The notes beneath the pieces were generated by a model. It ran no database searches. It was not told the DNA's origin and saw only the letters and a program-made list of their open reading frames with translations. Source: an uncultured Acidimicrobiaceae bacterium (GTDB lineage Bacteria; Actinomycetota; Acidimicrobiia; Spongiisociales; UBA5794). From it: a DNA stretch of 64,000 bases. The position numbers and the translations under genes were made by a program. This document shows, piece by piece, positions 1 through 8,863 of this stretch. The stretch spans positions 26,146-90,145 of the forward strand of contig CAMYMC010000035.1 in assembly GCA_947259365.1 (NCBI GenBank), in the 5' to 3' direction. Position 1 is the stretch's first letter, and every line of letters begins with the position of its first letter.

Positions 1-1234
1 CCGACATGAGCATGACCGGAGTCATGTACGTGACGGCGAGCCGGGTGGCTTCGATGGCGGCATCGAACGCGTCGCCGGGCGAGCGCACCGCGACGACCGG
101 CAGCGGCGCCTCCCCGTGCCGCCCGTAGAGGGCGAGGAGGAGGTCGGCCTGTTCGACCTTCGTCGGCATCCCGGTCGACGGACCGGCGCGCTGGACGTTG
201 ACGATGACGAGCGGCAGCTCGACCTGGAAGGCCAGGCTGATCGTCTCACTCTTGAGGGCGACGCCGGGACCCGAGGTCCCGGTAGCGCCGAGGTGGCCGG
301 CGAACGACGCACCGAGGGCGACGCCGACTGCGGCGATCTCGTCTTCGGCCTGGAGCGTGCGCACCCCGAAGTTCTTGTGCCCCGCCAGCTCCTCGAGGAT
401 CGTCGACGCCGGCGTGATCGGGTACGAGCCGTAGAAGAGGGGCAGCTTCGCCGCCTGTGCCCCGGCGATGAGACCCCACGCCAGCGCCTGGTTGCCGGTG
501 ACGTTCGTGTACGTACCCGGTGCGAGCTTCGCCGGCTCCACCTCGTAGGTGTGGTGGAACTCCTCGGTGGTGATCCCGAAGTTGTACCCGGCCCGGAACG
601 CCGCGACGTTGGCTTTGGCGACCGGGTTGTCGGGGCCGAACTTCTCGTTGACCCAGTCGATCACCGGTTGGGTGGGCCGGTTGAACATCCACGAGATGAG
701 GCCGAGGGCGAAGAAGTTCTTGGAGCGCAGCACGGCGCGGCCCTTCACTCCGCTGTCGGCGACGGCGAGCTTCGTCAGCTCCTCCATCGGAGCGGTGAGC
801 ACGCGGTAGCTCGCAAGGGTGCCGTCCTCGAGCGGGTTGGCCTCGTAGCCGGCCTTCGTGAGGTTGCGCTCGTCGAAGGCGTCGGAGTTGACGAGGACGA
901 GCGCACCGGGCACGGCGTCTGCGAGGTTGGCCTTGAGCGCCGCCGGGTTCATCGCGATGAGCACGTCCGGGTTGTCCCCGGGGGTGAGGATGTCCCAGTC
1001 GGCGATGTGGACCTGGAACGACGAGACACCGGGCAGCGTGCCGGCCGGGGCCCGGATCTCGGCGGGGAAGTTGGGGAAGGTGGCGAGATCGTTGCCGAAC
1101 AGCGCAGAGGAAGCGGTGAACCGCGCACCCGTCAGCTGCATCCCGTCGCCGGAGTCGCCGGCGAACCGGATGACCACGTTGTCGCGCTTCTCACGCTGGG
1201 AGGGTTCTGGGGGGGCGAGCGTCTCCTCTGACAC
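1..1234 (-). CDS. korA: 2-oxoacid:ferredoxin oxidoreductase, alpha subunit (fused gamma-alpha type), 3' end cut by window
   Basis: Translating the reverse strand from GTG at 1234 gives an open frame running off the left edge. The N-terminal gamma-type domain contains GDSGDGMQLTG and FPNFPAEIRAPAGTLPG; further on are YGSYPITPASTILEEL and a GATGTSGPG stretch, typical of the pyrimidine-binding alpha domain of KorA/PorA enzymes. The family oxidatively decarboxylates 2-oxoacids (often 2-oxoglutarate) to acyl-CoA with ferredoxin as acceptor, together with a thiamine-diphosphate beta subunit that should lie just beyond the window. The start is supported by an AGGAG site about 8 nt upstream. A TAACGT -10 candidate (1293-1288) implies a leader of roughly 45 nt. 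Exact substrate cannot be told from this subunit. Confidence 0.9.
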   Translation of the reverse strand, partial: MSEETLAPPEPSQREKRDNVVIRFAGDSGDGMQLTGARFTASSALFGNDLATFPNFPAEIRAPAGTLPGVSSFQVHIADWDILTPGDNPDVLIAMNPAALKANLADAVPGALVLVNSDAFDERNLTKAGYEANPLEDGTLASYRVLTAPMEELTKLAVADSGVKGRAVLRSKNFFALGLISWMFNRPTQPVIDWVNEKFGPDNPVAKANVAAFRAGYNFGITTEEFHHTYEVEPAKLAPGTYTNVTGNQALAWGLIAGAQAAKLPLFYGSYPITPASTILEELAGHKNFGVRTLQAEDEIAAVGVALGASFAGHLGATGTSGPGVALKSETISLAFQVELPLVIVNVQRAGPSTGMPTKVEQADLLLALYGRHGEAPLPVVAVRSPGDAFDAAIEATRLAVTYMTPVMLMS

Positions 1235-1287
1235 TTCCTTGCTCCTGGTCGTCGCCGTCTCTGCGGCCGGATGTCGTCCTGGTCGTG

Positions 1288-1293
1288 ACGTTA
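1288..1293 (-). promoter_or_regulatory. -10 element (TAACGT) for korA
   Basis: TAACGT on the minus strand lies about 54 nt before the korA GTG. It matches the TANNNT boxes seen throughout the window, but here it is followed by a leader with a Shine-Dalgarno site rather than directly by the start codon. Confidence 0.4.
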
Positions 1294-1397
1294 CAACCCG
1301 CCGGGGCGAGCTGAACCCCTCCCGGCGGACGGTCGCAGTCTATGTGCCCTCCGGGCGCTTCCTGACGACCGGGACACGTCGGGGCGATGGTCGATCG

Positions 1398-2816
1398 TCA
1401 TCCGGCCCACTCCGGGGGGTCGGGGGCACCTGCGAGGTCGGCGGCCTCGAGCGCGGCCCCGATCTCGAGCAGCCGGTGTTCCCCCCATGCGGGGCCGATG
1501 AGCTGCAGCGAGGGGGGCGGTCTGCCGCCGGCCGCGAGTGGGAGGGCGAGCGCAGGGAGGCCGGTGTTGTTGACGAGGGCGGTGAACCGTGACAGCGGCA
1601 CCCGATACGGTAGATCGGCGCCACCGACCTCGATCGTCGGAACGCCGATGTGCTTGCGGAGCGCCCCGACCGTGGGGGTCGCCAGGGCATCGCAGGAGGC
1701 GAGCGCCCGCTCGGCGGCGTGGCGCACCGCCCGGCGCCAGCGCAAGGCGTCGAGGTACTCGGAGCCACCGACCTCGAGTGTGGCGGCGATGCGCGCCGAG
1801 ACCTCGGGCCCGTAGCCATCGGGATCGTTTCGCCACCGCTCCCCGTGGAGGGCGGCGACTTCGAACGAGTAGGAGGCGTCGATCTCCGCCGACGGGGCGA
1901 GGACGTCGTCCTCGAAGTGGTGGATCCGTACCCCGGCGTCCTCCATCGCGTCGAGCGCCGACGCGAACGCGTCGGCAACCGCTGCGGTGACGAGGCCGTC
2001 GACCCACGGATGGGGGACCCCAACGGTGAGGCTCCCGAGATCGGCCGGGTCCCCCGGCGCCGTCACCGATCGCGGGGCCGACCATGGGTCGAGCGGGTCG
2101 TGGCCGCCGATGGCGACGTAGGCGGCGGCGACGTCGGCGACGGTCCTCCCCAGCGGCCCGACGGTGTCGAGCGAGGCCGCCAGCGGGAACACCCCTCGAA
2201 TCGAACCGCGGCCGTGGGTGACCTTGAGACCGAAGACGCCGCAGAGCGCCGCCGGCACCCGAATGGAACCACCGGTGTCGGTTCCCAGTGCGATCGGGAC
2301 GACGCCGGCGGCGACGGCGGCCGCCGATCCTCCCGACGAGCCGCCGGGGGAGAGATCGCGGTCCCACGGATTCCGAACCGGGCCGAACCAGGGGTTCTCG
2401 CTGGAGAACCCGAAGGCGAACTCGTGGAGCCCGGTGCGGCCGACGACCACGGCGCCAGCCGCTTCGAGGGCCGCGATGCACGGTGCGGTCTCGGTAGCCG
2501 GTGCCACGGTGAACCCGCTGCCGCATGTCGTGACCCTTCCCGCGTGGTCGATGAGGTCCTTGATCGCCACTGGCACGCCGGTGAGCGGGCCCGGTACATG
2601 CCCGGTGGCGACGGCGGTGTCGATCTCAGCCGCCCGCTCTCTGGCGCGCTCGACGTCGACGTGGGTGAACGCGTTGATGTGGTCCTCGGAGGCGAGGGCG
2701 GCGCGCAGGCTGTGGTCGACCGCGTCGGCGGCCGGTCGCTCACCCGAGCGGACCTCGCCGGCGATCGCCTCGGCGGTCGGGGGCCGGCGGGCGGGATCGA
2801 GAAGGGGGCCGTTCAT
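1398..2816 (-). CDS. Amidase signature family hydrolase
   Basis: A 472-residue protein with the full Ser-cisSer-Lys apparatus of amidase-signature enzymes: Lys86 in VAIKDLID, the Gly/Ser-rich [11 protein letters not shown] loop (Ser160/161) and the nucleophile Ser184 in GTDTGGSIRVPA. Such enzymes hydrolyse amide bonds of small substrates; the specific substrate is not predictable. It is not the GatA of this genome, which lies near 44.4-45.9 kb beside gatC and gatB. The ATG overlaps the stop of the upstream DUF3048 gene in an ATGA, so the two are probably translationally coupled. No signal peptide is visible, so it is likely cytoplasmic. Confidence 0.9.
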   Translation of the reverse strand: MNGPLLDPARRPPTAEAIAGEVRSGERPAADAVDHSLRAALASEDHINAFTHVDVERARERAAEIDTAVATGHVPGPLTGVPVAIKDLIDHAGRVTTCGSGFTVAPATETAPCIAALEAAGAVVVGRTGLHEFAFGFSSENPWFGPVRNPWDRDLSPGGSSGGSAAAVAAGVVPIALGTDTGGSIRVPAALCGVFGLKVTHGRGSIRGVFPLAASLDTVGPLGRTVADVAAAYVAIGGHDPLDPWSAPRSVTAPGDPADLGSLTVGVPHPWVDGLVTAAVADAFASALDAMEDAGVRIHHFEDDVLAPSAEIDASYSFEVAALHGERWRNDPDGYGPEVSARIAATLEVGGSEYLDALRWRRAVRHAAERALASCDALATPTVGALRKHIGVPTIEVGGADLPYRVPLSRFTALVNNTGLPALALPLAAGGRPPPSLQLIGPAWGEHRLLEIGAALEAADLAGAPDPPEWAG

Positions 2817-3919
2817 TCCCAGCTCAGCGTGCCCACGGTCGGGAACACGGAGATCCAGAGGCGGCCCGGTGGTATCGACACCGGAGACCCGTCGTTCATG
2901 ACGAGCTCGAACGGCTCGCCGATGCTGCCCCGCTGCCACGTCGCCTCGACGAACCCACCTTCGCTGAAGAGGATCGCCTGGCCGGTTCCGAGTGTGTCGA
3001 GCGCCGGGACGGAGCTTCCGCTCCTGCCGCCCCCGGGCCGCGCCGTGTACCGCCGAGCGGTGAGGACGAGCAGCGTGTCGAACGCGACCTGGTCGTTCTC
3101 GCCGTCGACATCCCGCCAGTCGTGGGGTTGCGTCCCGGCGAAGCGGAGGTACTGCTCGCCGTCGTACTCCCAGCGCACCGTGGTGGCGTTCGACCAGCGC
3201 AACGTGACCGCCGTCGCCGGCCCGGCGGACTCCGGCGGATCTCCGAAGTCGAACCACCGCTCCGGGGGGTCGTCGGAGAACGCGAGGCGGTCGGCGCGCG
3301 CTCGCATGCCTTCGGTCGTGCCGAACAGCGTCCGCTCGTACGCCCGGCCGTTGCGAGGGATGCGGAAGGTGTTGGGGTCGGTCTCGCCGATGTACGGCAC
3401 GTCGGCGGCCCGGACGATGGACTTGATCCAGGCCTGGCCGCCGGAGATCTGGAGCGTTGCGTCGAGCGGCTTGACGAGGGTGGGGTCTGTGGGCCTCACC
3501 GACCGGATCGGACCGACGTACTCGCTGTCGGATTGGAGGAACAGGGCGATGAACCTCGTGAGCCCCGCCTCGACGAGCAGCTCGTAGACGGCGTCCGCCT
3601 CCTGGAGGCCGCTCTGGGGTCTCGCGTCGGGATGGTTGTCGATCTTCACCGCGAGCACCCGGCGCTCGATCGTCGAGACATCCTCGACGCCGACGCCGTT
3701 GAGGGGGGACTGCGGTAGCGGCGGGAGCGTCGTGGTGGTCGTCGACGTGGTGGTCGTCGTGGTCGGGGCCGCCGTCGTGGTCGGGGCTGCCGTCGTCGTC
3801 ACCGGGGCGAGCGTCGTGAGGGCGGTCGTCGTCGAGGGCTCGGCTGCTTCGGAGCCGCTGCATGCTGCGGCGATGAGGGACGCAGCGACCACGAGCGCAC
3901 CAACGCTGCGGATCTTCAC
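2813..3919 (-). CDS. DUF3048 domain lipoprotein with Thr-rich linker
   Basis: The 368-residue product starts at a GTG (3919) followed by a lipoprotein signal peptide ending in LIAAAC (Cys20). Residues about 29-66 are a Thr/Ala/Pro linker with runs of up to six Thr, then a DUF3048 (YerB-like) domain with HPDARPQSGLQEAD and VGPIRSVRPTD. It should be anchored to the outer face of the membrane with the domain held away by the linker. The family's molecular function is unknown. TACACT (3933-3928) lies 8 nt before the GTG, fitting a leaderless start; an upstream in-frame ATG is less likely because it would bury the signal peptide. The stop overlaps the amidase start. Confidence 0.85.
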   Translation of the reverse strand: MKIRSVGALVVAASLIAAACSGSEAAEPSTTTALTTLAPVTTTAAPTTTAAPTTTTTTSTTTTTLPPLPQSPLNGVGVEDVSTIERRVLAVKIDNHPDARPQSGLQEADAVYELLVEAGLTRFIALFLQSDSEYVGPIRSVRPTDPTLVKPLDATLQISGGQAWIKSIVRAADVPYIGETDPNTFRIPRNGRAYERTLFGTTEGMRARADRLAFSDDPPERWFDFGDPPESAGPATAVTLRWSNATTVRWEYDGEQYLRFAGTQPHDWRDVDGENDQVAFDTLLVLTARRYTARPGGGRSGSSVPALDTLGTGQAILFSEGGFVEATWQRGSIGEPFELVMNDGSPVSIPPGRLWISVFPTVGTLSWE

Positions 3920-4063
3920 GGCCGGGGAGTGTATACCCGGCACGGGAGTACGCGGCACCTGTTCGGTGCCCGGGCGGGTGCGCCTGCTCATCCCCACAGC
4001 GTCGGCGCCTCGAGCCCCGCACCTGAGCGCCTTTGCGCCACGCCACCCCGCTACGGTTCGTTC

Positions 4064-4735
4064 GTGGGCGGGCGCGTCGAGTTCGTTCAGGTGGAGCTGG
4101 CCGGACTCTCCGATCCGGCCCGGTCCGCCCGCATGGCCGCCTACATGAAGACCGATGCGCCCTTCTACGGGGTCCGCAAGCCGGCTCTGGCCCCGGTCTT
4201 CAGGGAGATGCTCGCCAGGTTCCCGGTGCGATCGCGCGCCGACTACACCCGGTCGGTGCTCGAGCTGTGGGCACTGCCCCATCGTGAGGAGAAGTACCTC
4301 GCGATCGACCTCGCCCGGGCATACCCCGCGTACCGCACCATCGGCTCCATGCCGCTGTACAGGAGGCTCATCGTCGAGGGGGCGTGGTGGGACCTCGTCG
4401 ACGGGGTGGCCGCCGACCTGGTGGGCGGGGTGCTCCGGGACGACCAGACCCGGGGGTCGGCGACTGTGCGGCGCTGGATCGACCACCCGGATCTCTGGCT
4501 GCGGAGGACGGCGATCATCTGCCAGCTCCGCCACCGTGCCGACACCGACGAGGCGATGCTGTTCGACTTCTGCCTGCGGCGCGCCCACGAACGCGAGTTC
4601 TTCATCCGCAAGGCGATCGGGTGGGCGCTGCGGGAATACGCCAAGACGGCCCCGGAGCAGGTGCGGGCCTTCGTGCTGGCGCACCGCGGCAGGTGGTCCG
4701 GGCTCACCTTCCGGGAGGCGACGAAGCACCTCTGA
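4064..4735 (+). CDS. DNA alkylation repair protein, AlkD-type HEAT-repeat glycosylase
   Basis: A 223-residue protein of the AlkC/AlkD family, which removes cationic N3/N7-alkylated purines without base flipping. With the GTG start at 4064, the functional residues known from Bacillus cereus AlkD fall at the same numbers: Trp109 and Asp113 in AWWDLVDG, Arg148 in LWLRRTA and Trp187 in AIGWALRE. TACGGT lies 6 nt before the GTG (4052-4057), which decides this start over in-frame ATGs further upstream. It stands alone, divergent from the DUF3048 gene with a 144-nt gap and convergent with the acylase gene. Confidence 0.88.
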   Translation: MGGRVEFVQVELAGLSDPARSARMAAYMKTDAPFYGVRKPALAPVFREMLARFPVRSRADYTRSVLELWALPHREEKYLAIDLARAYPAYRTIGSMPLYRRLIVEGAWWDLVDGVAADLVGGVLRDDQTRGSATVRRWIDHPDLWLRRTAIICQLRHRADTDEAMLFDFCLRRAHEREFFIRKAIGWALREYAKTAPEQVRAFVLAHRGRWSGLTFREATKHL

Positions 4736-4762
4736 CGAGCGAGCCGGGATCCCCGACCGGGA

Positions 4763-7099
4763 TCAGCTCGCAGCCGGCTCCGACGGCATGAGGAAGAGGC
4801 GGGTGGCGATGGCTTTGCGCGTCGCCGGGCCGCTCCACGGCATCGGCACGCCGCGCCCCGTCATCCACGGCTCGATCTGGTCTGCGTAGTGCGGCGAGAG
4901 CGGGTTGCCCGACTGGCCACCCGGCAGCGAGAACCTGCTCTCGTCCCAATCGCCGACGTCCATGACCGCCCGCAGCGAAGCGATCGCGCTCGGGTTGGCG
5001 AACGGGTCGAGCGGCGGCGCCCCGGATTGCGAGATGGTGGAGAACCCGCCGCTCCATCGGAAGGGCCCGAGGTTGAAGACCCCGTCGAGCGGCGCCCGCT
5101 CGCCCGCGGGGTGGCGGAGGGTGAGGGGACGGGCGTCGCCCCACGTCCAGTTCGACCGGGCGTTCCCGAGCCGGGAGCGGATCGCCCTCTCCGCGGCGGC
5201 GAGCGCCGACGCGATCTCGTCGTCCCAGTCCTCGAACCAGCCGTCCGGCCGATCACGGAGCAGCCTGGTGAGGTGCCCGGCGCGTCGGAACGCGAACATG
5301 CTGAACGGGCTCAGTGCCGGCGGGGCGTGGCCCCGTCCCAAGACCGCCTCGCTCGACCGCGGGGCCTTCGCCGACGCTACCCGCTGCTCCATCTCGCTGA
5401 GCCACGCCACGAACACCGTCGCCGCCGCCGAGTCCGAGCTCATGTCGCCGTCCCACGCGGCGAGGAGCCGGTGCGAGGCGACGGAGTCTCCCCGCTCACC
5501 AGCCCCGAGCACGTGAGGCGCCAGGTCGACCCACGCCGGTGAGACCGTGTCGAGCTGCATGTCGAGCATTCCGCCGACGGTCCAGTCTCCGCCGGCGTCG
5601 AGCAAACCGTCGATCCGGGTGATGCGGTGGCCGTCGATCCAGTCGACACCGAGGAACGGCTCGTCGCCGACGGTGGGCCGGTTGTTGGCGCTGGCCACGT
5701 AGCCGATGTCCGGGGAGACGGTGTGGGGGAGCTCGTCGTATTCGACGCCGCCCTCCTCCCAGCCGTGCGCCGGATCCCACCCGGGGAGGGGGATCGTGCC
5801 GTAGCCGGTGCGGCGCCTAGGGGCCTGGCCGATGAGCGTCCACGCGATGTCGCCTGCGGTGTCGGCGTAGACGACGTTGAGCGAGGGACCGTGCCACCAG
5901 CGCATCTCCTCGCGGAGCTCGGCGACAGTGCGAGCCCGGTTGACGGTGGCGAGCACGCCGGCTCGGCCCGGGTCGAGCCACGTTGCGGCGATCGAGACGG
6001 CGTCCGGTGTCCGTTCCAGCGAGGCACCGATGACGGGGCCCCGCGGCGTCTCGATCACGAGCTCGGTGACGGGGGAGCCTCCCCGCACCCGGATCGTCTC
6101 GGACCGGGTGGCGCACGGCACGAAACGCTCGCCCTCCCGCACCGAGCGGCCGTCGGGCCCGATCCGCTCCAGGAACAGGTCGGTGTTGTCGACGAGGCCC
6201 GCCGTCACTCCCCATGCCACATGCTCGTTGTGCCCGACGCCGAATCCGGGTGTGCCGGCGAGGCAGGCTCCGGCGAGCCCCCACTCCGGCGTCGTGAGGT
6301 GGGCCAGGTACCAGTGAGGCGGCAGCACCGGCGCCAGGTGCGGGTCGTTGGCAACGAGGGGCCGACCCGTTGCCGTTCGCGACCCGGCGACCGCCCAGTT
6401 GTTCGAACCGCCGCCGATGCCGACCGTCTCGACGAACGCGTCGATGTCGGCGCGGAGCGCATCGACGGCGGGGCCGGCCCCGGCGCCTGGCGGGTCGGTC
6501 ACCGGGTGCCACTCCGGGTAGGTCGCGTCGAGGGCCCGCAGCGCGTCCGGGCCGTCGGTGGTGAGGATCTCGAGGCGGGCGAGCTCCGAATCCCAATTCG
6601 ACGCGAGCGCGAACGCCTGGACGAGGGTGAGACCGACGACGTCGGCGGCGGTGCACGTCGTCCGTTCCCCCCGTATGAGGGAGAGCTCGTGGGGCCTCGG
6701 TCCGCCGGAGGTGGCGACCGCGTTGACGCCGGCGGCGAACGCTTCCACGGCCTCCCGGTCGGGCGGGCGCATCCGTGCGACGATGCGGCGGGCGGCGTGG
6801 ACGAGCCCCATCCGCCGGCTGAGGAGGTCGACGGCGAGGCCATCGGTCCCGACGAGCTCCGCCAGGGTGCCGCGCACGACGCGGCGCTGCAGCTCGAGCT
6901 GAAACGCCCGGTCCTGGCCCTGGCAGAAGCCGAGCGCGAACCAGGCATCGTGGTCGGTGACTGCGGCGATGTGGGGGATGCCGAAACGGTCGCGGCCGAT
7001 CGTGACGGCGCCGTCGAGACCCTCGATGGACACGACGCCTTCGACGCGTGGTAGGCGGCGCCCGAGGACGGCACCCATGAGCCTCGTAGTGAGCTCCAC
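4763..7099 (-). CDS. Penicillin acylase family Ntn-hydrolase
   Basis: A 778-residue precursor typical of penicillin/acyl-homoserine-lactone acylases. The alpha chain begins with the family motif RDRFGIPHI (about 36-44) and GFCQGQDRAFQLELQRR; the beta chain is released at GGG-SNNWAV, making Ser232 the N-terminal nucleophile. Later motifs include NDPHL and the SNNWAVAGSRTATG block. These enzymes hydrolyse amide bonds of acylated compounds such as beta-lactams, N-acyl homoserine lactones or acyl peptides; the substrate is not known here. No obvious signal peptide precedes the acylase domain, unusual for a family that is often periplasmic or exported. GTG start at 7099 follows TAGCCT with a 6-nt spacer. 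Confidence 0.9.
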   Translation of the reverse strand: MELTTRLMGAVLGRRLPRVEGVVSIEGLDGAVTIGRDRFGIPHIAAVTDHDAWFALGFCQGQDRAFQLELQRRVVRGTLAELVGTDGLAVDLLSRRMGLVHAARRIVARMRPPDREAVEAFAAGVNAVATSGGPRPHELSLIRGERTTCTAADVVGLTLVQAFALASNWDSELARLEILTTDGPDALRALDATYPEWHPVTDPPGAGAGPAVDALRADIDAFVETVGIGGGSNNWAVAGSRTATGRPLVANDPHLAPVLPPHWYLAHLTTPEWGLAGACLAGTPGFGVGHNEHVAWGVTAGLVDNTDLFLERIGPDGRSVREGERFVPCATRSETIRVRGGSPVTELVIETPRGPVIGASLERTPDAVSIAATWLDPGRAGVLATVNRARTVAELREEMRWWHGPSLNVVYADTAGDIAWTLIGQAPRRRTGYGTIPLPGWDPAHGWEEGGVEYDELPHTVSPDIGYVASANNRPTVGDEPFLGVDWIDGHRITRIDGLLDAGGDWTVGGMLDMQLDTVSPAWVDLAPHVLGAGERGDSVASHRLLAAWDGDMSSDSAAATVFVAWLSEMEQRVASAKAPRSSEAVLGRGHAPPALSPFSMFAFRRAGHLTRLLRDRPDGWFEDWDDEIASALAAAERAIRSRLGNARSNWTWGDARPLTLRHPAGERAPLDGVFNLGPFRWSGGFSTISQSGAPPLDPFANPSAIASLRAVMDVGDWDESRFSLPGGQSGNPLSPHYADQIEPWMTGRGVPMPWSGPATRKAIATRLFLMPSEPAAS

Positions 7100-7192
7100 G
7101 CGGGCAGGCTAGAGCCGCCGGTGGATGCCCGGCGCGTCCGGCCGCCGCCGCGGCGGGCGCGTGATGGCGGGTTCCCTCTCTACGATTGCGCC

Positions 7193-7807
7193 ATGATCGA
7201 TCCCGAGGAGCGCAGGCAGTACTGGAACGACCGCTACGGCGAGGGCTCGATCTTCGGGGCCGAGCCGAACGTGTTCGTCGCCGAGCATCTCGCCGGGCTC
7301 CCGCCGGGACGGGTCCTCGACCTCGCATGCGGACAGGGCCGCAACGCGGTGTGGCTGGCGCTTCAGGGACACGCGGTCACCGCCGTCGACCTGTCGGACG
7401 TCGCGATCGGTCAGGCGGTCGAGCGCGCCGACGCGGCTGGAGTCGAGATCCAGTTCGTCGTGGCCGACGTCATGGATTGGGATCCGGATCCCGCCGCGTT
7501 CGACGTCGTCCTCCTCAGCTACCTCCAGCTCGAGGAGGGGCGCCGGGTGGTGGCCCATCGCAAGGCCGCCGAGGCGGTTGCCCCCGGGGGGACGGTGTTC
7601 CTCATCGCCCACCACCCGGACAACATCGAACACGGCTGTGGAGGCCCTCAGGTGCCGGATGTGCTCTTCGGGGAGGCGGACCTCGCCTCGGACTTCGCCG
7701 GGTTCGACATCGTCCGCAACGAGCAAGTGCGGCGGGCCGTCGACCGCGACGGCGTCACCGGCACGGCGCTCGACGTCCTCATGATCGCCAGTCGTCCGGC
7801 TGAGTGA
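7193..7807 (+). CDS. Class I SAM-dependent methyltransferase
   Basis: The 204-residue product begins with EERRQYWNDRYGEGS and has a clear SAM-binding motif I, VLDLACGQGRNAVWLA (about residues 41-56), followed by an acidic strand end (VTAVDLSD) and a post-motif FDVVLLSYLQL. Architecture and length match small-molecule methyltransferases of the tellurite-resistance TehB/UbiE-like group; the acceptor is unknown. The ATG at 7193 is chosen because TACGAT sits exactly at -12 to -7; the frame stays open further upstream but lacks similarity there. It is divergent from the acylase gene, the two start regions being about 90 nt apart. Confidence 0.85.
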   Translation: MIDPEERRQYWNDRYGEGSIFGAEPNVFVAEHLAGLPPGRVLDLACGQGRNAVWLALQGHAVTAVDLSDVAIGQAVERADAAGVEIQFVVADVMDWDPDPAAFDVVLLSYLQLEEGRRVVAHRKAAEAVAPGGTVFLIAHHPDNIEHGCGGPQVPDVLFGEADLASDFAGFDIVRNEQVRRAVDRDGVTGTALDVLMIASRPAE

Positions 7808-7825
7808 GCGAGGGCGGTGACGGCG

Positions 7826-8323
7826 TCAGAGTCGCCCGGCGCGCGCCGCCGGCCAGTACCGCCACACCACCCGCCACGGCGTGTCGCGGTTCGAGATCGG
7901 ACCGATCGAGCGGCCGTCTCCCGACGAGATCGCTCGCTTGTCGCCGAGCACGAAGACCTCGTCGGGGCCGATCTCCCACCGACCATCGGGGTACGTCGGG
8001 CCGTCTGCCCACGGCTCGGCGAGTACGGCGTCGTCCGTGTGGACCTGGCCGCCGCCGATGTCGATCGACTCGCCGGGGAGACCCACGATCCGCTTCACGG
8101 TGTCGAAGCCGGGCCGGCCCGGGGCCTCGAAGACGACGATCTCCCCACGGCGGGGATGGGCCGAGCGGCGGACGGCGACGACGTAGTCGCCTGGTCGCAG
8201 CGCCGGCTCCATGGAGCGCTCGGCGATCTCGAACCGGCGCAGCCGGCCGCGGGCGAGGGCGAGACTGAGCGCGACAAGGCCCATGATCGCTCCGGCGGCG
8301 CTGCGGCGGGTTCGCACCGGCAT
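7826..8323 (-). CDS. sodX: S26-type signal peptidase, likely nickel superoxide dismutase maturation protease
   Basis: A short (165-residue) S26 peptidase. One N-terminal membrane segment is followed by the Ser-Lys dyad: Ser37 in ERSMEPALRPGD and Lys77 in DTVKRIVGLPGE, then the conserved LGDKRAISSGDGRSIG box. It is divergent from sodN with 102 nt between start codons. In many bacteria the small peptidase next to sodN (SodX) cleaves the NiSOD leader to expose His1; position and size make that the best call, though a general signal peptidase I cannot be excluded. TACACT lies 8 nt before the ATG. Confidence 0.82.
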   Translation of the reverse strand: MPVRTRRSAAGAIMGLVALSLALARGRLRRFEIAERSMEPALRPGDYVVAVRRSAHPRRGEIVVFEAPGRPGFDTVKRIVGLPGESIDIGGGQVHTDDAVLAEPWADGPTYPDGRWEIGPDEVFVLGDKRAISSGDGRSIGPISNRDTPWRVVWRYWPAARAGRL

Positions 8324-8381
8324 CTCCGGGCAGTGTACGTGTGCGCTTCGCTCCGGCGGCGGAGGTGATCGCGGCACCGTG

Positions 8382-8387
8382 TAGGGT
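8382..8387 (+). promoter_or_regulatory. -10 element (TAGGGT) of sodN
   Basis: TAGGGT lies 38 nt before the sodN start codon, giving a predicted leader of about 32 nt carrying GGAGGT at 8414-8419. sodN is thus one of the few leadered, Shine-Dalgarno-driven genes in the window. No recognisable operator was seen between it and the sodX promoter. Confidence 0.45.
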
Positions 8388-8425
8388 CGAGCCGTCCATC
8401 ACGACACCGAAGCGGAGGTGAACCC

Positions 8426-8842
8426 GTGGGTTGGTTCAAGCCCGGCCGCGTCGCGCATGCCCATTGCGATCTCTTTTGCGGCGTCTACGACCCGGCACAG
8501 GCCATGATCGAGGCGAAGTCAGTGCTCAACTGCTGCACGAAGTACCACGCGTCCGAAGACGAGGTGTTCCGCGCCCGGTGCGTCTCCATCAAGGAGGAGC
8601 GGGCCGAGCTCGTCAAGCATCACCTCTCCGTGCTGTGGACGGACTTCTTCAAGCCGCACCACCTCGAGCAGTTCCCCGAGCTCCACGACCTCTTCTGGCG
8701 CGCGCTCAAACAGGCGAGCGATGCCAAGAAGTCAATGGATCCCGCGGTGTCCCAGACGCTCATCGACCTCATCGACGGGGTCAGCGGCGTGTTCTGGCAG
8801 ACCGAGGAGTCGGCCGGCGCCGGGGTGTACCCGCCGGCCTAG
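8426..8842 (+). CDS. sodN: Nickel-type superoxide dismutase precursor
   Basis: 138 residues: a 12-residue leader (MGWFKPGRVAHA) and the nickel hook HCDLFCGVYDP, then the four-helix body with IKEERAELVKHHLSVLW and DFFKPHHLEQFPELH. NiSOD dismutates superoxide; the leader must be removed so that the His1 amine, Cys2 and Cys6 can bind nickel. The hook is atypical: position 5, normally Pro (HCDLPCGVYDP), is Phe, read from an unambiguous TTT codon. Three extra Cys (mature positions 24, 25 and 40) are also present, whereas well-studied NiSODs have only the two hook cysteines. GTG start is fixed by GGAGGT 6 nt upstream. The adjacent divergent peptidase probably matures it. Confidence 0.95.
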   Translation: MGWFKPGRVAHAHCDLFCGVYDPAQAMIEAKSVLNCCTKYHASEDEVFRARCVSIKEERAELVKHHLSVLWTDFFKPHHLEQFPELHDLFWRALKQASDAKKSMDPAVSQTLIDLIDGVSGVFWQTEESAGAGVYPPA

Positions 8843-8863
8843 GCCCTCTGCCGGCGAAACCCC

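Noticed and set aside
116..1231. 371-codon open frame on the plus strand
   Set aside because: It is antisense to the korA coding region, whose protein shows clear family motifs; the plus-strand translation is Arg/Gly/Asp-rich low-complexity sequence typical of GC-rich shadows.
1398..4046. 882-codon minus-strand frame read as one protein
   Set aside because: The recognisable protein begins at ATG 2816 (amidase); upstream of it the DUF3048 gene occupies another frame with clear family motifs.
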